Positions 1 through 5,202 of a stretch of DNA of 5,202 bases are shown piece by piece. How positions within the stretch are numbered: the stretch's first letter is position 1; the number at the start of each line of letters is the position of its first letter. The stretch is from Balneolaceae bacterium (GTDB taxonomy: Bacteria > Bacteroidota > Rhodothermia > Balneolales > Balneolaceae). Made by a program: the position numbers and the translations under genes. The DNA lies in assembly GCA_007123785.1 (NCBI GenBank), contig SLGL01000216.1, positions 1 to 5,202 of the forward strand, written 5' to 3'. Under the pieces are notes generated by a model. That model saw only the letters and a list, made by a program, of their open reading frames with translations. It was not told the origin of the DNA and did not search any database.

Positions 1-1750
1 GAATTTCGGAGCCGGCGTCATATCCTTCTTCTTGTACTTCTCTTTGCAACTCGACTTGCAGCATCCAGGGCGGAATGGAACGGCCTTCAAATGTCATGAA
101 TTTCAATGCATAGCCCAAAACGTTACATCTGGCAGGCAAAATTTGTTCTTCACTAAATGTAGCATTCCCTTTTCTTGCAAGATAATCCCGCACAATCCAC
201 TGCGACATGAAGCCTACTTTCCATGCGCCAATGTTTTGATTTGGTGTTAAAATATATTGTACTTTTGAAGTTTGCTTAATCTGCTCTAACAAAAGATTGG
301 CCTGTTTTACCTTTTTCCCGGTAGCAAACGGCCAGTAACTGCCAACTCCTTCACTGCTTATACCCTCAGTTTGAATAATACTTGGATTAGCATGTCCTCG
401 CGGGGCAACCAATCGCCAGAGCCAGGCCAGGGCTGGAGGTAACACGTGCATTAAGCCTACAATGCCATAGTTAGGTTCTTCCTGGGTACATGGTGGAGTA
501 CGCAATCCAATGCTTCTGATGTCAATACTCACCGGCTCAGATACGATCTTCGGTACAATATCACGGGGTAATATAACCCTTGGGTTCGGACAAGGAACAC
601 CGGGTTCATCATATACGTGCTCCCATATCATTGCCCTGCCTCCAGGTACCGATTCAATGTTTAAGAAAAGCAATGGTTTTGGAGGAACAGCAGTTAATTT
701 TTCCAGACTGGGATCAGTACCATATTCTGTAATATGGTCTACACGGACAAACCACCCATCTTCCGCATCTTCAAGCCATAACTTTTGGTCATTGCGTTGT
801 ATTGAGGGATGGCAAAGTGCCATATCATCGGCTACCGGCAATAAATCACAAGTTTGTGACAGTTCTAAATAACGTTTGTCATCTTTATATAAATTATCAC
901 CCAATAATAACCGGCCATCAGATAGTCGGTGAGGTTGTTGTAACATTTCACTTTTACCACCGCCACTTGCACCCTCATGCATAAATGTAACTACATTGTC
1001 GTATGGAGTTTTTACCTGTACTGCTGAACAGTGGGCGGTTACCCATCCTTCTTCTTCTCCCTGGCCAATCAACATTCCATAAACACCTTTTTTTGCACTT
1101 GGCCCGGGATATAGATTATAGCTGAACATCTCATAATTGCCGGGCTGCCGGTTATGTACAACCACTTGTTTACCATCAAAGCGTGTATGCCTGAATGGCG
1201 GAGCAGTGTACATAAAAGCAGTTGGCGTAAACTCATCAGAAAGCTCATTGGGATTCAGAATCCCCTGCAAAAGCGCCAAGCCCAATCCGAAGAATCCGGC
1301 ATTGGCAGGAATTACAGCTACTGTATTGTATCCCATACCGATTTTACCTGCATGGAAGAAGAACATGGCCAGGTCCTGCTTCTTCATCCATTCGAATGTC
1401 TCCTCACGCAAATGATCAAAGTCATCATCAAACCGGCTTTTGTAAGTTGTTTTATCGGTGGGAAAATCATCTGCAATGATCATACAGTTAGGATCTCTGC
1501 GCCGCATGTAGGCTTCAGTATAATTTGCTGCAATACCGTTTTTCACCCTGTGGACGATCGCCTCATGCTTTCTTTCTCCATCAGGCAGGTCATAAAACAC
1601 ATCGTACGACATGCCATCTTTACCCCCAACAGAAAGGTTTACAAGGTCATCAACATTCTTGGCAACGGTTACACTGGGAGCTTCATCAATTAAATCTTTG
1701 AGTTCATGGGGTAAGTCAAAATTAAAAACAGGTTTTGTTGATGAATTCAT
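1..1750 (-). CDS. DUF4914-like P-loop protein, C-terminus cut by window edge
   Basis: An uninterrupted minus-strand frame of 583 codons runs from ATG at 1750 to the window edge with no stop, so the C-terminus is missing. An in-frame TAA lies only one codon upstream of this ATG (1754-1756), which fixes the start; there is no Shine-Dalgarno, only AT-rich leader. The N-terminal third has the segments SVGGKDG, YMRRRDPNCMIIADD (about residues 81-95) and PTDK. A P-loop GASGGGKSE lies at residues 260-268, followed by LLLGDN (281-286) and PVADDM (305-310). GxSGxGKSE plus a later VADD resembles the Walker A and Walker B-like sites of HPr kinase and PEP carboxykinase. The overall sequence matches my memory of the DUF4914 family (usually a little over 600 residues), whose function is not established. 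A nucleotide-dependent kinase or carboxykinase-like activity is inference. No signal peptide or membrane segment is seen, so it is probably cytoplasmic. Confident as a gene, fairly confident of the family. Confidence 0.9.
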   Translation of the reverse strand, partial: MNSSTKPVFNFDLPHELKDLIDEAPSVTVAKNVDDLVNLSVGGKDGMSYDVFYDLPDGERKHEAIVHRVKNGIAANYTEAYMRRRDPNCMIIADDFPTDKTTYKSRFDDDFDHLREETFEWMKKQDLAMFFFHAGKIGMGYNTVAVIPANAGFFGLGLALLQGILNPNELSDEFTPTAFMYTAPPFRHTRFDGKQVVVHNRQPGNYEMFSYNLYPGPSAKKGVYGMLIGQGEEEGWVTAHCSAVQVKTPYDNVVTFMHEGASGGGKSEMLQQPHRLSDGRLLLGDNLYKDDKRYLELSQTCDLLPVADDMALCHPSIQRNDQKLWLEDAEDGWFVRVDHITEYGTDPSLEKLTAVPPKPLLFLNIESVPGGRAMIWEHVYDEPGVPCPNPRVILPRDIVPKIVSEPVSIDIRSIGLRTPPCTQEEPNYGIVGLMHVLPPALAWLWRLVAPRGHANPSIIQTEGISSEGVGSYWPFATGKKVKQANLLLEQIKQTSKVQYILTPNQNIGAWKVGFMSQWIVRDYLARKGNATFSEEQILPARCNVLGYALKFMTFEGRSIPPWMLQVELQREVQEEGYDAGSEI

Positions 1751-1945
1751 ATTTTATATCTATAAATAATAATTTGTTACGGCTTCAAATTTAATGTCTT
1801 TTTGGTTAAAGATAAAATTAAGTACTAATAAATTTTTGCTTATAAAAGTCATTATTATTTGGGTTAATTATCGTCTGTGTAAATGCAATAGGGGCAGTTT
1901 ATTAGCAGAATAAGCAGATTCAAAATACAATAATCTACAGAGAGC
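1751..1945. promoter_or_regulatory. AT-rich leader and presumed promoter region of the DUF4914-like gene
   Basis: This very AT-rich stretch lies immediately upstream of the minus-strand start at 1750 and contains no credible open frame. It must hold the promoter if the DUF4914-like gene is transcribed on its own, since the next upstream gene on the same strand ends at 2414. I could not find a clean sigma-70 or Bacteroidota-type (TTTG / TAnnTTTG) promoter with correct spacing, so no specific boxes are marked. The leader next to the ATG (TATAGATATAAAAT) has no Shine-Dalgarno, which is common in Bacteroidota-like organisms. Confidence 0.35.
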
Positions 1946-2413
1946 TCACCTTGATGTCTTGAAGGATCTGTATCTGTGGATTATACTGAAATCTGTTTGA
2001 AACCGGTGAAAAGCAGCTTCGGAATGTGGATATAATAATTGTTGGTGGACCGGTATATCTCCTGAGGTTTCGAAATATATCGTATCCTGAATGTTTGATT
2101 TAAAATCATTCAGAAACAGAAGCGGTATTGCGATAGTCAAAGAACCTGATTCCTATGGGCATTTCTTTCGACACATCGGGATCAATGTCAAAGGGAATTT
2201 TTTGATGCAAAACGCTCACAGATCCTGTGGGTACTCAGGGTGTTTATTTCAAGTGATAAACAATTATTGTATCAAAAGAACAAAAAAACTCGAAAGAGAA
2301 TAGATTTAAAAAATGGGCAACTCCTGTTGAAGAGTACCTTGAAAAAGAAAGTGATCTGGGAAAAGAGCAGCTCAAAGCTGAAGCTGTTTCAGAAAGTGGC
2401 TAAAGAAGATAAT
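1946..2413. other. Region without an intact gene; frame-broken protein-like fragments
   Basis: No frame here is long enough, or supported well enough, to call as a working gene, but several short ones look protein-like. On the minus strand 2106-2234 is open for 42 codons and contains HQKIPFDIDPDVSKEMPIG and GIRFFDYRNTASVSE before a TGA; it has no start and is preceded by a TGA at 2235-2237. A minus frame shifted relative to it runs 1946-2140 (64 codons with an ATG) and contains TIYFETSGDIPVHQQ. On the plus strand 2260-2403 includes KKWATPVEEYLEKESDLGK and ends SESG-stop. These could be pieces of one decayed gene or chance openings. I recognise no family, and the two strands give competing readings, so I do not assign a pseudogene identity. 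Confidence 0.3.
2361..2380 (-). terminator. Possible weak intrinsic terminator of the lipoprotein operon
   Basis: Reading the minus strand, a small hairpin CAGCT-TTG-AGCTG (2380 down to 2368) lies about 33 bases past the stop of the 225-residue gene and is followed by CTCTTTT (2367-2361). The stem is only five base pairs and the T-run is short, so this is a weak candidate. Its position just after the last gene of the operon is the main support. Confidence 0.25.
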
Positions 2414-3091
2414 TTACTGAACCGGACTGAGACTCCACTCAATCTTTCTGTGATTGATGTTATTTGGGATACCCTGTTCCTCACTTCCCGCCAAAATACA
2501 TTCACCGGATAAAGGAATGTCATAAACAGTTGAGGTCAGGTTGAATCGTTCAGTTTTCTCGGAAACATTCTCATGGAACAGACTGCCATCAGGTAACAGG
2601 TATTTTTGTGTGGAAACGGTTAAAGCCTCGATAAAAGCATCGTGCATCGTAATGCTGTACATCTCATCCTGCAAACTGATAAAAAAGTGAAGGGCTGCAC
2701 GAGAAGAACCGGAACCGGTAGTTCTATGATGACTTTCCACCACGGCTCCATGCGGATTGACCATGATCGTTAAGGACTCCCGGTCGATATTTAGCGAGGC
2801 AGGCCCAACACTTTTCCAGGAAACAATCTCATTGTCCAGTGATTCAGTTTTTACAACCCGGAATGTTCCTGTTTTTGTAAGTTCGTGAGTAACTGTGGTA
2901 TGATTTTCCTCCGGCCCGAATTCATGTTGAAATGCATTTAAGGCTGTAATGGAAAGCTCCCACTCCAGAATATTAGCTAATGCTGTTGCGCTACATTCAG
3001 TTATAACAGTATTTTCAGGCTCCATCAAACTGTCGTATAGCAAAGAATTTAAATTCAATAAAAGTATCAAAATTATCATCTTTTTCTCCAT
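2414..3091 (-). CDS. Unrecognised exported protein, 225 residues, second gene of the operon
   Basis: I do not recognise this protein. It starts MEKKMIILILLLNLNSLL, a short positive head and a hydrophobic core typical of a signal peptide or N-terminal anchor. There is no cysteine in lipobox position, so it is probably secreted or periplasmic rather than lipidated. The mature part is polar and beta-strand-like, with two cysteines (residues 33 and 198) that could pair in an oxidising compartment, a VESHHRTTGSGSS segment near the middle, and the end EWSLSPVQ. No catalytic motif is visible. Its ATG shares one base with the TAA of the upstream lipoprotein gene (TAATG on the minus strand), which suggests translational coupling and a shared role with that protein. 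No Shine-Dalgarno precedes it beyond what coupling would supply. Real gene very likely; function unknown. Confidence 0.8.
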   Translation of the reverse strand: MEKKMIILILLLNLNSLLYDSLMEPENTVITECSATALANILEWELSITALNAFQHEFGPEENHTTVTHELTKTGTFRVVKTESLDNEIVSWKSVGPASLNIDRESLTIMVNPHGAVVESHHRTTGSGSSRAALHFFISLQDEMYSITMHDAFIEALTVSTQKYLLPDGSLFHENVSEKTERFNLTSTVYDIPLSGECILAGSEEQGIPNNINHRKIEWSLSPVQ

Positions 3092-3093
3092 TA
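3089..3093 (-). other. TAATG stop-start overlap between the two exported-protein genes
   Basis: On the minus strand the TAA ending the lipoprotein gene (3093-3091) and the ATG beginning the 225-residue gene (3091-3089) share one adenine. There is no independent Shine-Dalgarno for the second gene. This arrangement usually means ribosome re-initiation and coupled production of the two proteins. Confidence 0.8.
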
Positions 3094-4002
3094 AGGTCTA
3101 ACAGAAATCGCTTTAATCTCAATCAGCCCTTCCACATTTCCGTAACTGCTGACAGACGGCTGAAGCAGCTGGCCATCAGAATTCCTGATTTCTCCAAATG
3201 CATTGGCTGATACAGCAGCCTCAAGTGAAAGAAGAATTTGTGCATTCAGTGTTCTCCCAAGATGTATGGTGTTCGAGCCGCTTATCGAAACCGATTCATC
3301 CAGAATGTAGAACAGGTATTCGCTGTTGGGTTCGAATGGAAACATATCCACTTCCTCTCCGCAACTTCTTATGATGTTCATCATCAAAATTGCATCTAAC
3401 TGAGCTTCATTGGGGTCGCCTCCAAGTACGGTATGGAGCTCCCAGCCAATCTCAATATCCACCTCATGGCGGCCCAGATTGTCCATATCAATCACATAAA
3501 TAACACCTGATTCAATAATTCCAAATGGATCGGCGCCGCTCACACTTGCTTCAGCATATGAGTTCACAGCTTCTTCCTGCGGTTCGGCTATAGCACCCAG
3601 TTCAAAGTCAATTGATATCCTTGTATTATCATCATGTACTTCAAAAGTATTAGATGCTACAGCCTGGACGGTTGCACCCGAACTTTCCGCAGTAAATACT
3701 GAAGCACCGTTTCGGCCAATTTCCATCCCTCCTTCCCAGAAATTGCAGGAAGATTCCATTTGCAGCCTTGAAAGGCTGGATGGGCTGCTGTTTGTTATTG
3801 AAGGAGATCCGTGAGGACGGGCAACTGCACCGGCGAGTGCGCCGAAATCATCACCCGGAACCAGGGTGGGATCCAGTCCTGCACTGATTCCGATTGCAGG
3901 ACCGGGGGTTCCAATTCGTTCATCAGAATCCGTGGAGCTATCGCTGCAAGCAACTCCAGAAAGAAAAATTAACAGAATTGAAATAGGCAATAAATGTTTC
4001 AT
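3091..4002 (-). CDS. Unrecognised lipoprotein, 303 residues, first gene of the operon
   Basis: The N-terminus MKHLLPISILLIFLSGVAC is a lipoprotein signal peptide: a positive start, a hydrophobic core and a lipobox (GVAC) with the lipidated cysteine at residue 19. The next residues, SDSSTDSDE, form a flexible acidic linker with serine at +2, compatible with outer-membrane placement. A low-complexity Gly/Pro/Ser-rich part reaches about residue 80. The rest alternates short hydrophobic stretches (such as SGVIYVIDMDN and VDIEIGWELHTVLGG) as in a beta-sandwich. Two further cysteines at 86 and 214 could form a disulfide. I recognise no family or active site; a structural, binding or adhesion role is only a guess. 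The ATG at 4002 is preceded by a purine-rich AAAAGAGTAGAG. The gene is divergent from the ECF sigma factor gene and one base overlaps the next gene, so the two downstream products are probably made together. Confidence 0.85.
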   Translation of the reverse strand: MKHLLPISILLIFLSGVACSDSSTDSDERIGTPGPAIGISAGLDPTLVPGDDFGALAGAVARPHGSPSITNSSPSSLSRLQMESSCNFWEGGMEIGRNGASVFTAESSGATVQAVASNTFEVHDDNTRISIDFELGAIAEPQEEAVNSYAEASVSGADPFGIIESGVIYVIDMDNLGRHEVDIEIGWELHTVLGGDPNEAQLDAILMMNIIRSCGEEVDMFPFEPNSEYLFYILDESVSISGSNTIHLGRTLNAQILLSLEAAVSANAFGEIRNSDGQLLQPSVSSYGNVEGLIEIKAISVRP

Positions 4003-4024
4003 CTCTACTCTTTTTTTTGTTTAG

Positions 4025-4054
4025 CATGTACAGTTTTTACAAATGTCGTGTCAA
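4025..4054 (-). promoter_or_regulatory. Candidate promoter for the lipoprotein operon
   Basis: On the minus strand a perfect TTGACA (4054-4049) is followed after 18 bases by TACATG (4030-4025), which matches the -10 consensus at only three of six positions. It would place transcription start about 15 bases before the ATG at 4002. The -35 is good and the -10 is poor, and the host's promoter consensus may differ, so this is tentative. Confidence 0.25.
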
Positions 4055-4099
4055 TCATAAAACGACTTGTAAGCCATTGGTCGAGTTTTTCAAAAAATT

Positions 4100-4116
4100 A
4101 ATCAATTAAGTTGATT
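4100..4116. repeat. Inverted repeat AATCAA-N5-TTGATT
   Basis: Six-base arms (4100-4105 and 4111-4116) separated by TTAAG form a short AT-rich palindrome in the divergent control region. It is the right size and place for a dimeric regulator's operator. In AT-rich DNA such a repeat can also arise by chance. Confidence 0.45.
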
Positions 4117-4120
4117 GTGG

Positions 4121-4133
4121 TGATCCCGGATCA
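4121..4133. repeat. Perfect palindrome TGATCC-C-GGATCA
   Basis: Two six-base arms flank a single C, directly beside the previous inverted repeat. The halves of the two repeats share the TTGAT/ATCAA sequence, and 4111-4115 also pairs with 4130-4134, so the two may form one composite operator or a larger hairpin. Its G+C content stands out from the surrounding AT-rich spacer. Confidence 0.5.
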
Positions 4134-4220
4134 ACCCGTCAGATGACTCTCTTGCACTTTTACAGTTGACATGTCACTAAATCGCAGCCGAAATGAAAAA
4201 GAGGTCAAAAAAATGTTTAT

Positions 4221-4277
4221 ATGTCAGAAAATTTTTCAGAAAAAAAACTCTTTGAAAGAAAATGTCATAAAAATTTG
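4221..4277 (+). repeat. Imperfect direct repeat of an ATGTCA-A/T motif upstream of the sigma gene
   Basis: ATGTCAGAAAATTTTT (4221-4236) and ATGTCATAAAAATTTG (4262-4277) are near copies 41 bases apart, about four helical turns, and sit just upstream of the sigma factor start. Shorter ATGTC copies occur at 4043 and 4171. This may be a repeated protein-binding site; the A/T-rich half inflates the similarity. Confidence 0.35.
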
Positions 4278-4312
4278 TTTATTTATTGTTGAACCCTGTC
4301 TGTCGACGTGAT

Positions 4313-4316
4313 GGAG
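4313..4316 (+). promoter_or_regulatory. Shine-Dalgarno GGAG that decides the sigma factor start
   Basis: GGAG lies five bases before the ATG at 4322, ideal spacing. The longer frame that begins with TTG at 4286 has no comparable site and adds twelve residues not typical of the family's N-terminus. This supports starting at 4322. Confidence 0.6.
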
Positions 4317-4321
4317 TTGAG

Positions 4322-4903
4322 ATGAAAAGAGATCATAATATCACCGGGTTGTTATTGGAGTTGAATAATGGGTCACCGTATGCATATGACCTTCTCTTTC
4401 CTCTTGTCTATGATGAGCTGCAAAAGATTGCAGAAAAACTATTGTTTTATGATGATTTTTGGATCTGCCAGTTAACTTTTTCAAAGACAGATCTTGTTCA
4501 CGAAACTTATCTGAAGATGGGAAGCAATTCCACAAAAAAGTACTGGGAAAGTGAAGCACATTTTTTCAGAATTGCCTGTCGCTGCATGCGCTCTATTCTT
4601 ATAGACGACATTCGGAAAAAAACAGCAGAGAAAAGAGGTGGTTCGATGATAGAAATCGAATATTTGGATCATTTATGGGATGGAATCAGGGAAGAAGATG
4701 CCCCGGATAATATCCATAAAGCGCTGAGAAAGCTGAAAAGGCAGAATAAGCGTATGGTGAAGATTGTGGAATTGCGATATTTGCTGGGTTTGAATATCAA
4801 TGAAACCGCAAGGCTGCTGAATATTTCAGCCAGTACGGTTAAGCGCGACTGGATAAAAGCCAGAAAGTGGCTTTATAAAGAGCTGACCCTTTCAAAATGT
4901 TAA
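4322..4903 (+). CDS. ECF-type RNA polymerase sigma factor (Sigma70_ECF / TIGR02999-like family)
   Basis: This 193-residue protein directs RNA polymerase to a specific promoter set. Region 2 includes LLFPLVYDELQKIAEKLL (24-41) and the family hallmark TDLVHETYLKM (56-66). W75 to R90 carries the HFFRIACRCMR signature, and ILIDDIRKKTAEKRGG follows (92-107). Region 4 is VELRYLLGLNINETARLLNIS (149-169) with the helix-turn-helix recognition part ASTVKRDWIKARKWLYKEL (170-188). Length and motif order match the ECF sigma family common in Acidobacteria, Planctomycetes and Balneolota. The start at ATG 4322 is chosen because of the GGAG in front; the frame also opens at TTG 4286. Unusual for the family, residues 42-55 (FYDDFWICQLTFSK) replace the commonly basic and LQPT-like stretch. 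No anti-sigma or Ser/Thr kinase gene is beside it. It is divergent from the lipoprotein operon and convergent with a partial gene whose stop is 17 bases away. Target genes are not shown by the sequence. Confidence 0.93.
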   Translation: MKRDHNITGLLLELNNGSPYAYDLLFPLVYDELQKIAEKLLFYDDFWICQLTFSKTDLVHETYLKMGSNSTKKYWESEAHFFRIACRCMRSILIDDIRKKTAEKRGGSMIEIEYLDHLWDGIREEDAPDNIHKALRKLKRQNKRMVKIVELRYLLGLNINETARLLNISASTVKRDWIKARKWLYKELTLSKC

Positions 4904-4920
4904 TAAATACCATTAATATC

Positions 4921-5106
4921 TTATGGCAAGCTGTTATAAACTATAGTAAATATTTCTGGTACTTCAAGCTGTAGTGAGATGCTATTCTCAGAAATCAAAT
5001 CGGCCTGAATAGATTCATCAGGATTATTCAGAAGCCAGGAACCAGCAGAGTTATTACTTTCTATTTCCCAGCTTATTTCTATTGAAGAATTCTCACCGGG
5101 TGTTTG
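4921..5106 (-). CDS. C-terminal part of an unrecognised, beta-rich, probably exported protein
   Basis: A minus-strand frame ends at TAA 4923-4921 and stays open upstream. About 60 codons of native-looking sequence are visible, with TPGENSSIEISWEIE, then NSAGSWLLNNPDESI, SENSISLQLEVPE and the end FTIVYNSLP. Alternating hydrophobic residues and a turn before a final strand recall an Ig-fold or PKD-like domain, but I cannot assign a family. The frame stays open to 5202, yet the DNA upstream of about 5107 changes abruptly to high G+C, so the true N-terminal part is probably missing through an assembly join. Only 17 bases separate its stop from that of the sigma factor, so the two transcripts converge. 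Confidence 0.6.
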   Translation of the reverse strand, partial: QTPGENSSIEISWEIESNNSAGSWLLNNPDESIQADLISENSISLQLEVPEIFTIVYNSLP

Positions 5107-5202
5107 ATGGCGGCGAATGCGACCGGGGGAGTTGGGCGCGTTCGCCGAGAGCGTGTCCGGCTTCGCCTTGCGCCAGGCGCTGGGGCGAAACCCGACCGGC
5201 TC
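5107..5202. other. GC-rich tail, likely foreign or chimeric sequence
   Basis: These 96 bases are about 73% G+C by hand count, far above everything else in the window. Both strands are open: the plus strand reads MRPGELGAFAESV then SGFALRQALGRNPTG from ATG 5117, with G or C in nearly every third position, as in coding DNA of a high-GC organism. The minus strand continues the frame of the partial gene but with arginine/proline-rich content typical of an antisense shadow. The change happens within a few bases and has no insertion-element ends. A chimeric contig end is the likeliest cause; a real transferred segment is possible. Confidence 0.6.

Larger units (their letters stand above)
4003..4321. 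promoter_or_regulatory. Divergent control region between the lipoprotein operon and the ECF sigma factor gene
   Basis: This 319-base region separates two head-to-head genes and contains no credible coding frame. It is AT-rich and unusually rich in short repeats: two adjacent inverted repeats (4100-4116 and 4121-4133), a repeated ATGTCA-plus-A/T motif (4221 and 4262), and TTGACA-like hexamers on both strands (minus strand at 4054-4049, plus strand at 4166-4171). It should hold both promoters and any operators. Repeats clustered in a region that serves a sigma gene and an envelope operon fit autoregulation, but no binding protein can be named from the sequence. Confidence 0.6.

Noticed and set aside
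32..1693. Several plus-strand open frames (32-250, 510-872, 802-984, 1137-1415, 1154-1693)
   Set aside because: They are antisense to the uninterrupted 583-codon DUF4914-like gene, are mutually overlapping in different frames and show no family resemblance.
2240..2512. Plus-strand frame of 90 codons
   Set aside because: Its second half is antisense to the end of the 225-residue gene, and its lysine-rich start comes from an A-rich stretch; a different plus frame (2260-2403) reads more protein-like over the same bases.
4166..4194. Plus-strand TTGACA at 4166 as a sigma gene promoter
   Set aside because: The hexamer at the expected -10 distance (CGAAAT) does not resemble a -10 box, so only the -35-like word is present.
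4286..4321. TTG start at 4286 for the sigma factor
   Set aside because: It adds twelve residues with no family counterpart and no good ribosome binding site, whereas ATG 4322 has GGAG at ideal spacing.
4341..4672. Minus-strand open frames 4341-4559 and 4481-4672
   Set aside because: They lie opposite the well-supported sigma factor gene and look like antisense shadows.
5107..5202. A small plus-strand gene starting at ATG 5107 (MAANATGG...)
   Set aside because: Its third positions are not GC-biased; the shifted frame from 5117 shows the codon pattern expected of high-GC coding DNA, and the whole segment is probably foreign.
1..5202. CRISPR array, tRNA, rRNA, insertion sequence or transposon ends
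   Set aside because: I saw no regularly spaced repeats, no cloverleaf-like or rRNA-like sequence, and no terminal inverted repeats or transposase motifs.

Overview
The window reads as a fragment of a moderately AT-rich bacterial chromosome. Start sites mostly lack Shine-Dalgarno sequences, exported lipoproteins are present, and there is an ECF sigma factor of the Acidobacteria/Planctomycetes/Balneolota-type family. Together with a DUF4914-like gene this points to the Bacteroidota/Balneolota/Rhodothermota neighbourhood. That assignment is an inference from gene content and style; no rRNA or marker gene is present.

Layout. Positions 1-1750 hold one long minus-strand gene, cut at its C-terminal end by the window edge. 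It resembles the DUF4914 family and carries a P-loop that looks like those of HPr kinase and PEP carboxykinase. Positions 1751-2413 contain no convincing intact gene, only a short AT-rich leader for the DUF4914-like gene and a stretch with frame-broken, protein-like fragments. Positions 2414-4002 are a two-gene minus-strand operon: a lipoprotein of 303 residues followed, with a one-base TAATG overlap, by a 225-residue exported protein. Neither is recognised. Positions 4003-4321 form a divergent control region with inverted and direct repeats. Positions 4322-4903 encode a plus-strand ECF sigma factor of about 193 residues with good region 2 and region 4 signatures. Its stop lies 17 bases from the stop of a convergent, partial minus-strand gene (4921 to about 5106) that encodes the end of a beta-rich, probably exported protein.

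How they may work together. The sigma factor sits head-to-head with the lipoprotein operon and tail-to-tail with another probable exported protein. No anti-sigma factor or protein kinase gene is visible beside it. The simplest hypothesis is that the sigma factor controls its own gene and the neighbouring envelope proteins through the repeat-containing divergent region. This is inferred from layout only.

The last ~96 bases (about 5107-5202) jump to roughly 73% G+C by hand count, against well under 45% just before. This looks like a chimeric assembly join or read-end artefact rather than native sequence, and anything extending across it should be treated with caution.
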